Positions 1-8,370 of a DNA stretch of 61,445 nucleotides are shown here, one piece after another. Source of the stretch: an uncultured Lachnospiraceae bacterium (GTDB lineage: Bacteria > Bacillota > Clostridia > Lachnospirales > Lachnospiraceae). The stretch spans positions 1 to 61,445 of the forward strand of contig CAJTWA010000024.1 of assembly GCA_910580195.1 (NCBI GenBank), given 5' to 3'. The translations under genes and the position numbers were made by a program. The notes beneath the pieces are model-generated. The model was not told where the DNA came from. It worked only from the letters and a program-made list of their open reading frames with translations, and searched no databases. Within the stretch, counting starts at the first letter, position 1. The number at the start of each line of letters is the position of its first letter.

Positions 1-61
1 ATATCTTTTGGATTTTTTCAATTATCTACTTGACTTTTAATAGTTGGTCTTTCTGGTTTTT

Positions 62-154
62 GGAAGGGCTGCTGCAGGATACCGGGATTCCAACTGCCAT
101 ATGGCAAAACCACCAGCTGCAGAAGGGATCCCTTATCCTGCGGCAGGCCCTTCC
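62..154. repeat. Long imperfect inverted repeat downstream of the first LRR gene
   Basis: Arms at 62-81 and 134-154 pair with one bulge and one mismatch over about 20 bases. Inside the loop are a perfect 12-base palindrome (95-106, TGCCATATGGCA) and GGGATCCC. It follows the stop of the LRR gene that ends at 161, in the same place where the upstream paralogue has the hairpin at 3220-3257. No T-run follows on the minus strand, so it is not a standard intrinsic terminator. The bases just beyond it (about 51-58) read CCAGAAAG on the minus strand, like the start of the paralogues' ribosome binding site, but lack the GAG that completes it. Confidence 0.55.
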
Positions 155-160
155 CCCTGG

Positions 161-3100
161 TTACCTTAAGATTTTCCCGCTGCGTTTCACGCTGCTCCAT
201 GCACCGTAAAGCTTCTGGGTTTTCTTATTTACTTTCACGCTCTTATAGGCGCGCACGCGCACGTAATACCGTTTCCCTTTTGTTAATTTCGGGATAGTCT
301 TTGTAACGGTTTTGTTTTTGGCAACCGTAATGGTTTTTACGCCTTTTTTGAAGGCTTTGCTGGTGCAGTACTGGACTTGGTAGCCTGTGGCGCGTTTGTC
401 CTTTTTCCAGCTTACTTTCAGTTTCCTGCCCCTTAATGCCTTTAAGGACGGCGCAGAACTTTTGGATGGGCTGACTTTTACCGTTACTTTCAGGGTTTTG
501 GCCTCATACCCGGAGGCGGTGGCTTTTACGGTGATTGTGGCAATCCCCGTGCCCTTTATGGTTACTTTCCCTTTCGTGCTTACGTCCGCCACCTTTTTAT
601 CAGAAGACTTGTAGGTGATTTTTGCGCCTTCCGCTGCTTTTGCCTTTAAGGAAAATGCTTTGTCCCCGTATTTCTTTGTAAATGTTTTCTTGCAGGTAAG
701 GCCGATGTTTTTCTTCTTAGCCTCTTTGATGGTAAATTCCTTGGTGACTTCGCCGCTGTAATCCCCGCGCCCTTTCACGATGGCCTTGGCTGTGCCGGGG
801 TTGGTGTTATTTACATAGTCCACGGTAAAATCTGTGCCGGGCTTTAGCTCTGTATCCCCTTCTTTTACTGTTACGGCTGGCCGTTTTTCTTTCCCGTCAT
901 ACGCAAAGCTGTCCCCGCTTAAGGTTACGGTAAAGCCTGGGCCGGAAATATCCTTCGTGGCTGGCTCAATCGTAAATTCCCTCGCCACTGTCCCGGTATA
1001 AATCCCTGCCCCCGTGACAACGGCCTTGGCGGTCCCGGGATTGGTATTATTTTCATATTTCACAGTAAAATCTGTGCCGCGGAGTTTTTCCGTCCCTTTT
1101 GTTACGGTTACTGCTGGCTCTTTGGCCTTCCCATCGTAAATATATTTGCTTTCGCTCAAGGTTACGGTAAAGCCTGGGCCGGAAATATCGATCCCTTTGA
1201 TGGTAAATTCCTTGATGACTTCACCGCTGTAATCCCTGCGCCCTCTCACTATGGCCTTAGCTTTGCCAGGGTTGATGTTATTTTCATAGTCTATCGTGAA
1301 ATCTACGCCGGGCCTCAGCTCTGTCCCACCTTTTTTTACGGTAACAGAAGGCTCTTTTGCCTTCCCGTCATAATCATATTCCTCCTGCTCCAGCGTCACG
1401 GTAAATGCCGCGTTTGAGATATCAAAAATCCCCTCGCCCGGTTCTTCGCCGCCCGGCTCTTCGGACCCGCCAGCGCTTGGCGGCTGTTCCGTGGAAAACG
1501 TAATGCTGTTGTTCTTTGCATAAGTTTCTGCCTGAGAACCTGCCTTGCCATAAATTGTCAGGCCTTCCTTATCCCAAATCGCATCATGTTCAATCCACTT
1601 GACAGATTCTGGGATTACCAGCGTCTTAAGGCTGGTACAGTCCTGGAAGGCCCGCGAGTCGATACGTTCCACCCCTTCTTGCAGGTACACGCTTTCTAAT
1701 CCCGTACAGCCTCTAAATGCCTCGTTCCCTACTGCCAGCGCCTTTCCCGGAATTGTGACCGTCTTCAATCCCTTGCAGCCATCAAAAGCATACGACCAAA
1801 TATAGTTCACTGTTTCTGGGATTTTAATCTCTGTAATGGCAGTGTAACAGAATAAATTGGAAGAAATATTTTCCAAATTTTTGGGGAGTACGGCTTTGTT
1901 AAGCGCCTCGCAGAGCGTAAACGCACCATCCCCGATTTCTGTCACCGTATCAGGGATTTCCACGCTGGTTAACTTGCTTTTCGCAAAAGCGGCTCCCCGG
2001 ATGGATGCAACCCCTTCCAGAAATTTTACCTCCGTCTTTCCAGCCGGGCAGGCTACAAGCTCTTTGCTTGGCTCTTTATCAAAACCCTCCCTTACGTCGG
2101 CATACAGGCATCCGTCAAATACAGACAGGATTGACGACTCCCCTGCAAGCTTGAATTCTGTCAGGCTGGTACATCCCTGAAACGCGCCTCCCTCCACATA
2201 TACGTATCTTACTGCCGGAAACACCACCGATACCAGACTGGTGCATCCCTCAAAAGCCGTATTGTTCAGATTACATTGCTGGCTACTTTCCCCCTCCTGG
2301 AAGGTAATGCCTTCTAAAGCAGTACATTCCATAAAAGCCCCATCAAATATGAAATTTGTTTTGAGCGGGAAATGGATGTTTTTTAAGCTAGTACATTCCA
2401 TAAAAGCGTAATAGCCGATTTTTTCCAGATTTTCCGGAAATTCCACATTTGCCAGTTTCGTGCAGCCGGAAAAAGCGTCCCTCCCTATTTCTTTCAATGA
2501 TTCTGGAAAAACTACTCCTTCCAGATTGGCGCACCCCTTAAAAAGAGCGTCGCTAATCTTAGTTATATTTGCCAAAAATGTAACCTTTGTTAGTTCCTGC
2601 TTCTTCTCGCTAAAAATCTTGCCGTCAATCTCTGTTACGGCAACACCGCCTACTTCGGCTGGGATGGTAAGTTCCCCGCCTGCCCCGTTGTATGCAGTCA
2701 GGACGCCATTTTCATCTACAACAAAATCTTGGGCTTCACCGGGCTGGGTAGCTTCCGTGCCGCCATCGCCGCCTGTGCCCCCGGATGCGCCGCCATTATC
2801 TGTCCCACCGTTTCCGCTGCCTGTGCCTTCTGATGTGCCATCGCCGCCGTTATCTGTCCCATCGTTTCCGCTGCCTGTGCCTTCTTGGCTGCCGCCTTCC
2901 GTGCCTTCCCGGCCATCCCCTGATACATCTTCCTGGTTCCCAGCGGACGCATTGCTTAATGCCCTTTGGGCAGCATCTTCTTGGGTTCCGGCAGATGCAT
3001 CCCTTAAGATGCCTTCCGCAAGATCCCCTTGGCCCCCATCCTGAAGCGTCCCATCCGCTTGCTGGATTCCGCCAGGCAGCTCTTCTATCTGGCCTGTGCC

Positions 3101-3196
3101 GGATGCCCCTGCCGCCGACACTGCGGGGGCTGGTACGAGCATCATGGCGCTTAAGCACAGAGCCATGATGCGTTTCCCTAGTTTCTTGTTTACCAT
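161..3196 (-). CDS. Secreted BspA-like leucine-rich-repeat surface protein with Ig-like and Fn3 domains (copy 1)
   Basis: Predicted exported surface protein of 1011 residues; binding partner unknown. The start is set at ATG 3196 because AAGGAG lies 8 bases upstream; an upstream in-frame start has no such site. A signal peptide (MVNKKLGKR, hydrophobic stretch, cut near VSAAG) is followed by a low-complexity Gly/Thr/Asn/Asp linker. Next come LRR_5 (BspA/TpLRR) repeats, roughly residues 190-590, with recurring F-x-GC-x2-L and I-P-x2-V motifs. Three repeats of about 72 residues follow, each with YDG, D(Y/F)T and N(N/I)NPG-AKA motifs and ending in EFTI. A Big_2-like domain (YKSSDKKVADV) and a C-terminal Fn3-like domain close the protein. 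There is no LPxTG motif, so how it attaches to the surface is unclear. It is a tandem paralogue of the gene at 3263-6571, which has one more YDG repeat. LRR proteins of this type are often adhesins; that role here is inference. Confidence 0.88.
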   Translation of the reverse strand: MVNKKLGKRIMALCLSAMMLVPAPAVSAAGASGTGQIEELPGGIQQADGTLQDGGQGDLAEGILRDASAGTQEDAAQRALSNASAGNQEDVSGDGREGTEGGSQEGTGSGNDGTDNGGDGTSEGTGSGNGGTDNGGASGGTGGDGGTEATQPGEAQDFVVDENGVLTAYNGAGGELTIPAEVGGVAVTEIDGKIFSEKKQELTKVTFLANITKISDALFKGCANLEGVVFPESLKEIGRDAFSGCTKLANVEFPENLEKIGYYAFMECTSLKNIHFPLKTNFIFDGAFMECTALEGITFQEGESSQQCNLNNTAFEGCTSLVSVVFPAVRYVYVEGGAFQGCTSLTEFKLAGESSILSVFDGCLYADVREGFDKEPSKELVACPAGKTEVKFLEGVASIRGAAFAKSKLTSVEIPDTVTEIGDGAFTLCEALNKAVLPKNLENISSNLFCYTAITEIKIPETVNYIWSYAFDGCKGLKTVTIPGKALAVGNEAFRGCTGLESVYLQEGVERIDSRAFQDCTSLKTLVIPESVKWIEHDAIWDKEGLTIYGKAGSQAETYAKNNSITFSTEQPPSAGGSEEPGGEEPGEGIFDISNAAFTVTLEQEEYDYDGKAKEPSVTVKKGGTELRPGVDFTIDYENNINPGKAKAIVRGRRDYSGEVIKEFTIKGIDISGPGFTVTLSESKYIYDGKAKEPAVTVTKGTEKLRGTDFTVKYENNTNPGTAKAVVTGAGIYTGTVAREFTIEPATKDISGPGFTVTLSGDSFAYDGKEKRPAVTVKEGDTELKPGTDFTVDYVNNTNPGTAKAIVKGRGDYSGEVTKEFTIKEAKKKNIGLTCKKTFTKKYGDKAFSLKAKAAEGAKITYKSSDKKVADVSTKGKVTIKGTGIATITVKATASGYEAKTLKVTVKVSPSKSSAPSLKALRGRKLKVSWKKDKRATGYQVQYCTSKAFKKGVKTITVAKNKTVTKTIPKLTKGKRYYVRVRAYKSVKVNKKTQKLYGAWSSVKRSGKILR

Positions 3197-3219
3197 ATGC
3201 AATTCTCCTTTCTGGTTTC

Positions 3220-3257
3220 GGTGGCTGCCTGCCCCTGTTCCGGGACAGGCAGCCACC
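3220..3257. repeat. Perfect 12-bp hairpin between the two LRR paralogues
   Basis: The arms GGTGGCTGCCTG (3220-3231) and CAGGCAGCCACC (3246-3257) pair perfectly. The hairpin lies between the stop of the upstream paralogue (3263) and the ribosome binding site of the downstream one (about 3205-3210). On the minus strand no T-run follows it, so it may act as an mRNA stabiliser or processing site rather than a terminator. On the plus strand TTTTGTT follows, but nothing is transcribed from that side. Confidence 0.6.
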
Positions 3258-3262
3258 TTTTG

Positions 3263-6200
3263 TTACCTTAAGATTCTCCCACTGCGTTTTGCGGCGCTCC
3301 ATGCCCCGTACAGCTTCTGGGTTTTCTTATTTAATTTTGCGCTCTTATAGGCGCGCACACGCACATAGTACCGTTTCCCCCTTGTTAATTTCGGGATGGT
3401 CTTTGTGACGGTTTTGTTCTTGGCAACCGTAATGGTTTTTACGCCTTTTTTGAAAGTTTTGCTGGTGCAGTACTGGATTTGGTAGCCCGTGGCGCGTTTA
3501 TCCCTCTTCCAGCTTACTTTCAGTTTCCTGCCCCTTAACGTCTTTAAGGACGGCGCAGAGGCCTTGGAGGGGCTGACTTTTACCGTTACTTTCAGGGTTT
3601 GGGCCTCATACCCGGAGGCAGTGGCTTTTATGGTGATTGTGGCAATCCCCGTGCCCTTGACCGTAACTTTGCCCTTCCTGTCTACGTCCGCCACTTTCTT
3701 ATCGGAGGACTTGTAGGTGATTTTTGCGCCCTTCACTGCCTTTGCCTTTAGGGAGAAGGCCTTATCCCCGTACTTCTTTTCAAATACTTTCTTGCAGGTA
3801 AGGCCGACAGGTTTTTTCTCCTGCCCGTCCGTGCCGTCTTTTTCTGCTGGGCTGATGGTAAATTCCTTGGTAACTGTCCCGGTGTAAACCCCTGCCCCTG
3901 TGACAATGGCCTTCGCTGTCCCGGGCTCGGTGTTATTTTCATACTTCACCGTAAAATCTGTACCGCGGAGCGTCACGGTGCCTTTTGATACAGTTACGGC
4001 TGGCTCTTTGGCCTTCCCATCGTAAGTATACTCGCTTTCGCTTAAGGACACGGTAAAGCCCGGGCCGGAAATGTCTATCTTTTTGATGGTAAATATCTTG
4101 GTAACTTCGCCGCTGTAATCCCCGCGCCCTTTCACGATGGCTTTCGCTGTCCCGGGATTGGTGTTATTTTCGTATGTAACCGTAAAGTCAGTGCCTCCCA
4201 TAAGCCCTGTTTCCCCTTTTTTTACGGTTACCGCCGGCCGCTTTTCTTTCCCGTCATATGTAAAGCTATCCTCGCTTAAGGTTATGGAAAAGCTTGGGTC
4301 GGAAATGTCCTCCGGCGCCTTTTCAATGGTAAATTCTCTCGTCACTGTCCCGGCATAAATCCCTTTGCCTGTGACAATGGCCTTGGCTGTCCCGGGGTTA
4401 ATATTATTTTCATATGATACGCTATAGCTGGTTCCAGGGAGGGTTTCCGTCCCTTTCGTTATAATTACCGCCGGCTCTTTTGCCGTTCCGTCATAAATAT
4501 ATTTGCTTTCGCTTAAAGTTACGGTAAAGCCTTCGCCGGAAATGTCAATTCCCCTGATTGTAAATTCCTTGACAACCTCGCCGCTGTATTTGCCGTACCC
4601 CTTAATAATTGCTTTCGCAGTCCCCGGACCTATGTAATTTTCATAATCCACGGTAAAATCTGCGCCGGGCATCAGCTCTGTTTCACCCTTTTTTATGGTA
4701 ACAACGGGCCTTTTCCTCTCTCCGTCATAATCATATACCTCTTGCTCCAGCGTCACGGTAAAGGCTTCGTTTGAGATATCATAAATCTCCTCTTCCGGCT
4801 CTTCATCGCCCGGCTGCCCCGTGGAAAACTTAATTCCATTCTCCTTTGCATAGGTTTCTGCCGCAGAACCTGCCTCGCCATAAATCGTCAGGTTTTCATG
4901 GCTCTCCCCACTCGGTATCATAAAATCCATCATTGTGACAGACTTTGGAACCACCAATACCTTAAGGCTTTCACACCCGGCAAAAGCCCACGTTTCAATC
5001 GTTTCCACCCCTTCTTGCAGGTATACGCTCTCTAAATTCCTGCAGGAAGAAAATGCGGACTGGGCAATAACCGATACTGTGCCCGGGATTGTAACTGTAT
5101 TCAACCCCTGGCAGCCAGCAAACGCATAGTTACGTATCCACGTTACTGATTCTGGAATCTCAATAGCAGTAAGCCCGCTATCTTGGAACAGATCTGACTG
5201 AATCACGCTTAAATTTTTGGGAAGGACAGCCTTCGTAAGCCCACTGCACCCATCAAATGCGTACATCCCTATTTCTGTTACGGTATCCGGGATTTCCACG
5301 CTGGTTAACCCCGTACAGCCAGCAAAAGCCTGATCCCCAATGGCTGTAATCCCTTCCAGAAACGTTACCTCCGTCTTCCCGGCTGGGCAAACTACAAGCG
5401 CTGTCCGGTCCCCGTCCGACACCGCCTTATTTCCTGATTCATACAGGCATCCGTCAACAACATCATAGGCCGACCCTTCTGCAACCGTGAACCCGGTTAG
5501 GCTGGTGCATCCACGGAAAGCGCCTCTTAGGACTTCTGTCTTTGCCGAAAGCTCAACGGATACCAAGCTGGTGCATCCCTCAAAAGCATGTTGGTTCAGC
5601 CTGCAAACCTTAGTTCCTTGGGTGGAAATGCTTTCCAAAGCGGTACAGGACTTAAAAGCCCTCTCCGACACATCCGTTACTCCGGAGGGGAATGAGATGC
5701 TTTTTAAGCCAGTGCACCCTTCAAAGGCGCTGGTACCGATGCTCTTCAGGTTTTCTGGGAACTCCACTTTTGCCAGTTTCCCGCAGCCAGCAAAAGTATA
5801 ATCCCCTATTTCTGTCAATGTTTCCGGCAAAATTACTTCTTCCAGATTGGCGCAGTCCTGAAAGAGAAAGCGGGTAACCACTGTTATATTTTCCGAAATT
5901 GTAACTTTTGTCAGTGTATCCTTAGTACCATCAAAGATATCCTTCCCTATCCCTGTTACGGTAACACCGCCTACTTCGGCTGGGATGGTAATTTCCCCGC
6001 CCGCCCCGTTGTATGCGGTCAGGACGCCAGATTCATCCACAGTGAATTCTTGGGTTTCGCCGGGCTGGCTGCCTTCCGTACTGCCGTCGCCGCTGCCGCC
6101 TCCTGTTGTGCCGCCGCTGCCTCCTGTTGTGCCGCTGCCGCCTCCTTCTGTGCTGCCGTCTTCTGTTGTGCCGCCGCTGCCGCCTCCTGTTGTGCCGCCG

Positions 6201-6571
6201 TTGCCGCCCTCCTCTGTTGTCCCTCCGTTGCCTTCTCCGCCTTGGCTGCTGCCTTCTGCCGTTTCCCCGCTGTTATCTGGTACATTTGCCCGGCTCCCGG
6301 CGTCCCTTAAGATACCTTCTGCAGCGTCCTCTTGGTTCCCGGCTGACGCATCGCTTGATAGGCCTTCCGTACGGTTCCCTTGGTCCCCGGCTGCCCCTTC
6401 TTCTTGGCCTTGGTCCTGCTGGCCTAAAGCCGCTGGCTGGCCCTTGCCGGATAATTCTTCCAACTGGCCTCCACTGGATGGCTCTGCCGCCGATACTGCA
6501 GGGGCTGGGACAAGCAGCATGGCACTTAAAACCGCTGCCATGAAGCGTTTCCCCAATTTCTTGTTCACCAT
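3263..6571 (-). CDS. Secreted BspA-like leucine-rich-repeat surface protein with Ig-like and Fn3 domains (copy 2)
   Basis: Predicted exported surface protein of 1102 residues, the larger tandem paralogue of the gene at 161-3196. The start at ATG 6571 follows AAGGAG and gives the same MVNKKLGKR signal peptide start (cut near VSAAE). The order is signal peptide, a Gly/Ser/Thr/Glu-rich linker with GGSGGTT-type repeats, LRR_5 repeats, four YDG-type repeats ending in (E/I)FTI, a Big_2-like domain (YKSSDKKVADV) and a C-terminal Fn3-like domain rich in Lys/Arg. The C-terminal 180 residues are nearly identical to copy 1, while the LRR faces diverge, as expected for paralogues with different ligands or under antigenic variation. 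The gap to copy 1 is only 66 bases, so the two may share a transcript starting upstream of copy 2. Confidence 0.88.
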   Translation of the reverse strand: MVNKKLGKRFMAAVLSAMLLVPAPAVSAAEPSSGGQLEELSGKGQPAALGQQDQGQEEGAAGDQGNRTEGLSSDASAGNQEDAAEGILRDAGSRANVPDNSGETAEGSSQGGEGNGGTTEEGGNGGTTGGGSGGTTEDGSTEGGGSGTTGGSGGTTGGGSGDGSTEGSQPGETQEFTVDESGVLTAYNGAGGEITIPAEVGGVTVTGIGKDIFDGTKDTLTKVTISENITVVTRFLFQDCANLEEVILPETLTEIGDYTFAGCGKLAKVEFPENLKSIGTSAFEGCTGLKSISFPSGVTDVSERAFKSCTALESISTQGTKVCRLNQHAFEGCTSLVSVELSAKTEVLRGAFRGCTSLTGFTVAEGSAYDVVDGCLYESGNKAVSDGDRTALVVCPAGKTEVTFLEGITAIGDQAFAGCTGLTSVEIPDTVTEIGMYAFDGCSGLTKAVLPKNLSVIQSDLFQDSGLTAIEIPESVTWIRNYAFAGCQGLNTVTIPGTVSVIAQSAFSSCRNLESVYLQEGVETIETWAFAGCESLKVLVVPKSVTMMDFMIPSGESHENLTIYGEAGSAAETYAKENGIKFSTGQPGDEEPEEEIYDISNEAFTVTLEQEVYDYDGERKRPVVTIKKGETELMPGADFTVDYENYIGPGTAKAIIKGYGKYSGEVVKEFTIRGIDISGEGFTVTLSESKYIYDGTAKEPAVIITKGTETLPGTSYSVSYENNINPGTAKAIVTGKGIYAGTVTREFTIEKAPEDISDPSFSITLSEDSFTYDGKEKRPAVTVKKGETGLMGGTDFTVTYENNTNPGTAKAIVKGRGDYSGEVTKIFTIKKIDISGPGFTVSLSESEYTYDGKAKEPAVTVSKGTVTLRGTDFTVKYENNTEPGTAKAIVTGAGVYTGTVTKEFTISPAEKDGTDGQEKKPVGLTCKKVFEKKYGDKAFSLKAKAVKGAKITYKSSDKKVADVDRKGKVTVKGTGIATITIKATASGYEAQTLKVTVKVSPSKASAPSLKTLRGRKLKVSWKRDKRATGYQIQYCTSKTFKKGVKTITVAKNKTVTKTIPKLTRGKRYYVRVRAYKSAKLNKKTQKLYGAWSAAKRSGRILR

Positions 6572-6906
6572 ATTCCATTCTCCTTTCTGGCTGCAGGAAA
6601 TGCTCCGAAAACCAGCCTGCGCTCCCAGAACTTCTGCTGCCAGCAAAAGCCCGCGCCATGGCAGGAATTTTCTATGCATTTTCCCATTGTTCCATATCCC
6701 ATTCCAACATATAATATAGGAAATGCTTTGTAAACCGGGCCTGCAATTATAGCCTTTTTCCCTCCAAAATTAGTAATTGTAGGAAGCCCTGGCAAATTGT
6801 GATGAAAATATGAATTTTTTCCAATTTTTATGCAAGGAAACCAAATGCCGTATCGTATTGTATATAAAGGAACATATTAACCAGCAACTTTTGGGAGGAA
6901 GTGCAA
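6572..6906. other. Divergent intergenic region between LRR copy 2 and the Cys/His repeat gene
   Basis: This 335-base AT-rich gap must hold promoters for both directions. A TATAAT-like box on the minus strand (6746-6751) and a TATATAAA run on the plus strand (about 6861-6868) are candidates. Neither has a convincing -35 element, so I do not call them. The GGGAGG at 6893-6898 is the ribosome binding site of the plus-strand gene. Confidence 0.4.
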
Positions 6907-7575
6907 ATGAATTTTTTTAGGAACTGGAAAAAGGTTGCCTGCGCTGTATTAGCAGCTCTTGTATGCATAGGCGGTTCAGCGATGCCTGTCATGGCCCATG
7001 GGCACCATAGCGGCGGCCATCACAGCGGCTGGGGAAGCAGCTACAGCAACCCCGGGACTTATTGCCCCTACCACCATTACAACCACCAGAACGTGGGGGA
7101 CTGCTCCAACTACTGCCCCGTACACCATGCAATCCATGGCAACATGGCGGAATGTTCCAACTACTGCCCCGTACACAACACAGTGCATGGCAATATGGCA
7201 GAATGTTCCAATTATTGCTCCGTGCACCATGCAGTACATGACAATATGGCGGAATGTTCTAATTATTGCGCATACCACAAGACAACCCATGCAAACGTAA
7301 AGAAATGCAGCCACTATTGCGCATACCACAAGACAACCCATGCAAACGTAAAGAAATGCAGCCACTATTGCGCATACCACAAGACAACCCATAAAAACAT
7401 TAAGGGCTGCAACCACTACTGCAAGGTACACAAGACAATCCACAAGAACATGAAGAGCTGCAAGTATTACTGCGCATACCACAAGAAAGTACATGTTAGG
7501 AAAACAGCCTGCAAGAATTACTGCAAGCTGCATAAGACAACCCATGCAAATGGGAAGAAACATACTGCCATTTAG
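6907..7575 (+). CDS. Exported Cys/His 17-residue repeat protein, putative metal binder
   Basis: I do not recognise this 222-residue protein as a named family. ATG 6907 is chosen because GGGAGG lies 8 bases upstream; an in-frame GTG at 6901 is too close. A clear signal peptide (basic MNFFRNWKK, hydrophobic core, cut near VMA) precedes a short His/Gly-rich segment (HGHHSGGHHSGW). The rest is about ten tandem 17-residue units of pattern C-x2-Y-C-x2-H-x3-H-x-N-x3. Each unit carries two Cys and two His spaced C-x3-C-x2-H-x3-H, a plausible zinc or other transition-metal site. Two central units are identical at the DNA level (period 51 bases from about 7270). Early units are acidic (NMAE), later ones basic (NVKK, NMKS), and the tail is Lys-rich. 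It could be a metal scavenger, a cell-wall binder or a disulfide-rich structural protein; metal binding is inference from residue spacing. Confidence 0.85.
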   Translation: MNFFRNWKKVACAVLAALVCIGGSAMPVMAHGHHSGGHHSGWGSSYSNPGTYCPYHHYNHQNVGDCSNYCPVHHAIHGNMAECSNYCPVHNTVHGNMAECSNYCSVHHAVHDNMAECSNYCAYHKTTHANVKKCSHYCAYHKTTHANVKKCSHYCAYHKTTHKNIKGCNHYCKVHKTIHKNMKSCKYYCAYHKKVHVRKTACKNYCKLHKTTHANGKKHTAI

Positions 7576-7596
7576 TGGATGAGGCGATTAAGAAGG

Positions 7597-7626
7597 CAGC
7601 CCCAGCAGATGCTGGGGCTGTTTTTT
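7597..7626 (+). terminator. Intrinsic terminator of the Cys/His repeat gene
   Basis: A 10-bp perfect stem (CAGCCCCAGC and GCTGGGGCTG, loop AGAT) is followed by TTTTTT, 21 bases after the stop codon. Confidence 0.92.
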
Positions 7627-7716
7627 CCTTTCCGGCAAATTTAGGCAAGTAAAAACATCAATATTTAACCGCCGGAGTAATATAATGCCGATATTTCAAA
7701 AATGCCATTTCCTTCG

Positions 7717-7745
7717 TTGACAAAAATCATAATTTTACGTACAAT
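7717..7745 (+). promoter_or_regulatory. Sigma-A promoter of the abiE operon
   Basis: TTGACA at 7717-7722 and TACAAT at 7740-7745 are separated by 17 bases. The box lies about 30 bases upstream of the AbiEi start. AbiEi antitoxins are known to autoregulate through inverted repeats near the promoter; I see no clear repeat here. Confidence 0.8.
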
Positions 7746-7776
7746 ATTACTATAAATGTGCAATAGAGGTGTGCCA

Positions 7777-8370
7777 ATGGATTATCTTAACCAATTAAAA
7801 ATGATAGCCCAAAACAACGGCGGCATTATAAACAACAAAATAGCGGCGGAGCACGGTATTTCAAGAGCAATATTATCCAAATTATGCTTGGGCAATAAAA
7901 TTCAGCGGATTGCCCGTGGCCAATACGTCTTTAACGATGATATGCAGGACGAATTGTTATCTATCAGCATGCGTTCCAATTTGTTTGTTTTCTCACACGA
8001 AACAGCACTGTTTTTACATGGGATTTCAGATCGCACTCCGTTTGAACATGCAATTACTGCACCGTCTGGAAAAGTCCCCTCAAAGGCGATACAGGAAGAA
8101 TGTAAAATATATTATATCAAGCCCGAACTGTTTAATCTCGGTAAAACAATGCTTACCACCCCTTCCGGAAACAAAGTCGCCGGATATTGCTTGGAGCGAA
8201 CGATATGTGATATTGTTAGGAGCAGAAGTAAAGTAGGCAGTGAAACATTCCTTGCCGCACTCAAAATGTACGCCGCAAGCCCAAATAAGGATTTAAACAA
8301 GCTGAACGCTTATGCTACAGAAATGAAAATAGCCGGAATTGTAAGAAAATATCTGGAGGTACTTTTATGA
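7777..8370 (+). CDS. abiEi: AbiEi-type antitoxin / transcriptional autorepressor
   Basis: Antitoxin of a type IV AbiE toxin-antitoxin system, 197 residues. ATG 7777 is preceded by AGAGGT; an upstream ATG at 7756 lacks a site. The N-terminal 50 residues form a winged-HTH region (IAAEHGISRAILSKL, then IARGQYVF). This is followed by the conserved antitoxin body with FSHETALFLHGISDRTPF and the CLERTICDIVR segment typical of the family. The stop overlaps the start of the toxin gene (ATGA at 8367-8370), as usual for translationally coupled AbiE pairs. In known systems AbiEi represses the operon and counters the toxin without stable binding. The base composition is visibly more AT-rich than the flanking genes, consistent with horizontal acquisition. 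Its toxin partner is interrupted (see 8367-9191). Confidence 0.88.
   Translation: MDYLNQLKMIAQNNGGIINNKIAAEHGISRAILSKLCLGNKIQRIARGQYVFNDDMQDELLSISMRSNLFVFSHETALFLHGISDRTPFEHAITAPSGKVPSKAIQEECKIYYIKPELFNLGKTMLTTPSGNKVAGYCLERTICDIVRSRSKVGSETFLAALKMYAASPNKDLNKLNAYATEMKIAGIVRKYLEVLL

Noticed and set aside
2460..3044. Long plus-strand ORF opposite the first LRR gene
   Set aside because: It is a Pro/Ser-rich shadow of the low-complexity Gly/Asp linker and LRR codons on the minus strand, with no ribosome binding site. The similar ORF at 5985-6719 is rejected for the same reason.
3220..3257. Hairpin considered as terminator of LRR copy 2
   Set aside because: No T-run follows on the transcribed strand, and the next gene's ribosome binding site follows directly, so I list it as a hairpin only.
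6976..7563. 195-codon antisense ORF over the Cys/His repeat gene
   Set aside because: It only mirrors the repeat in another frame; the plus strand has the signal peptide, ribosome binding site and terminator.
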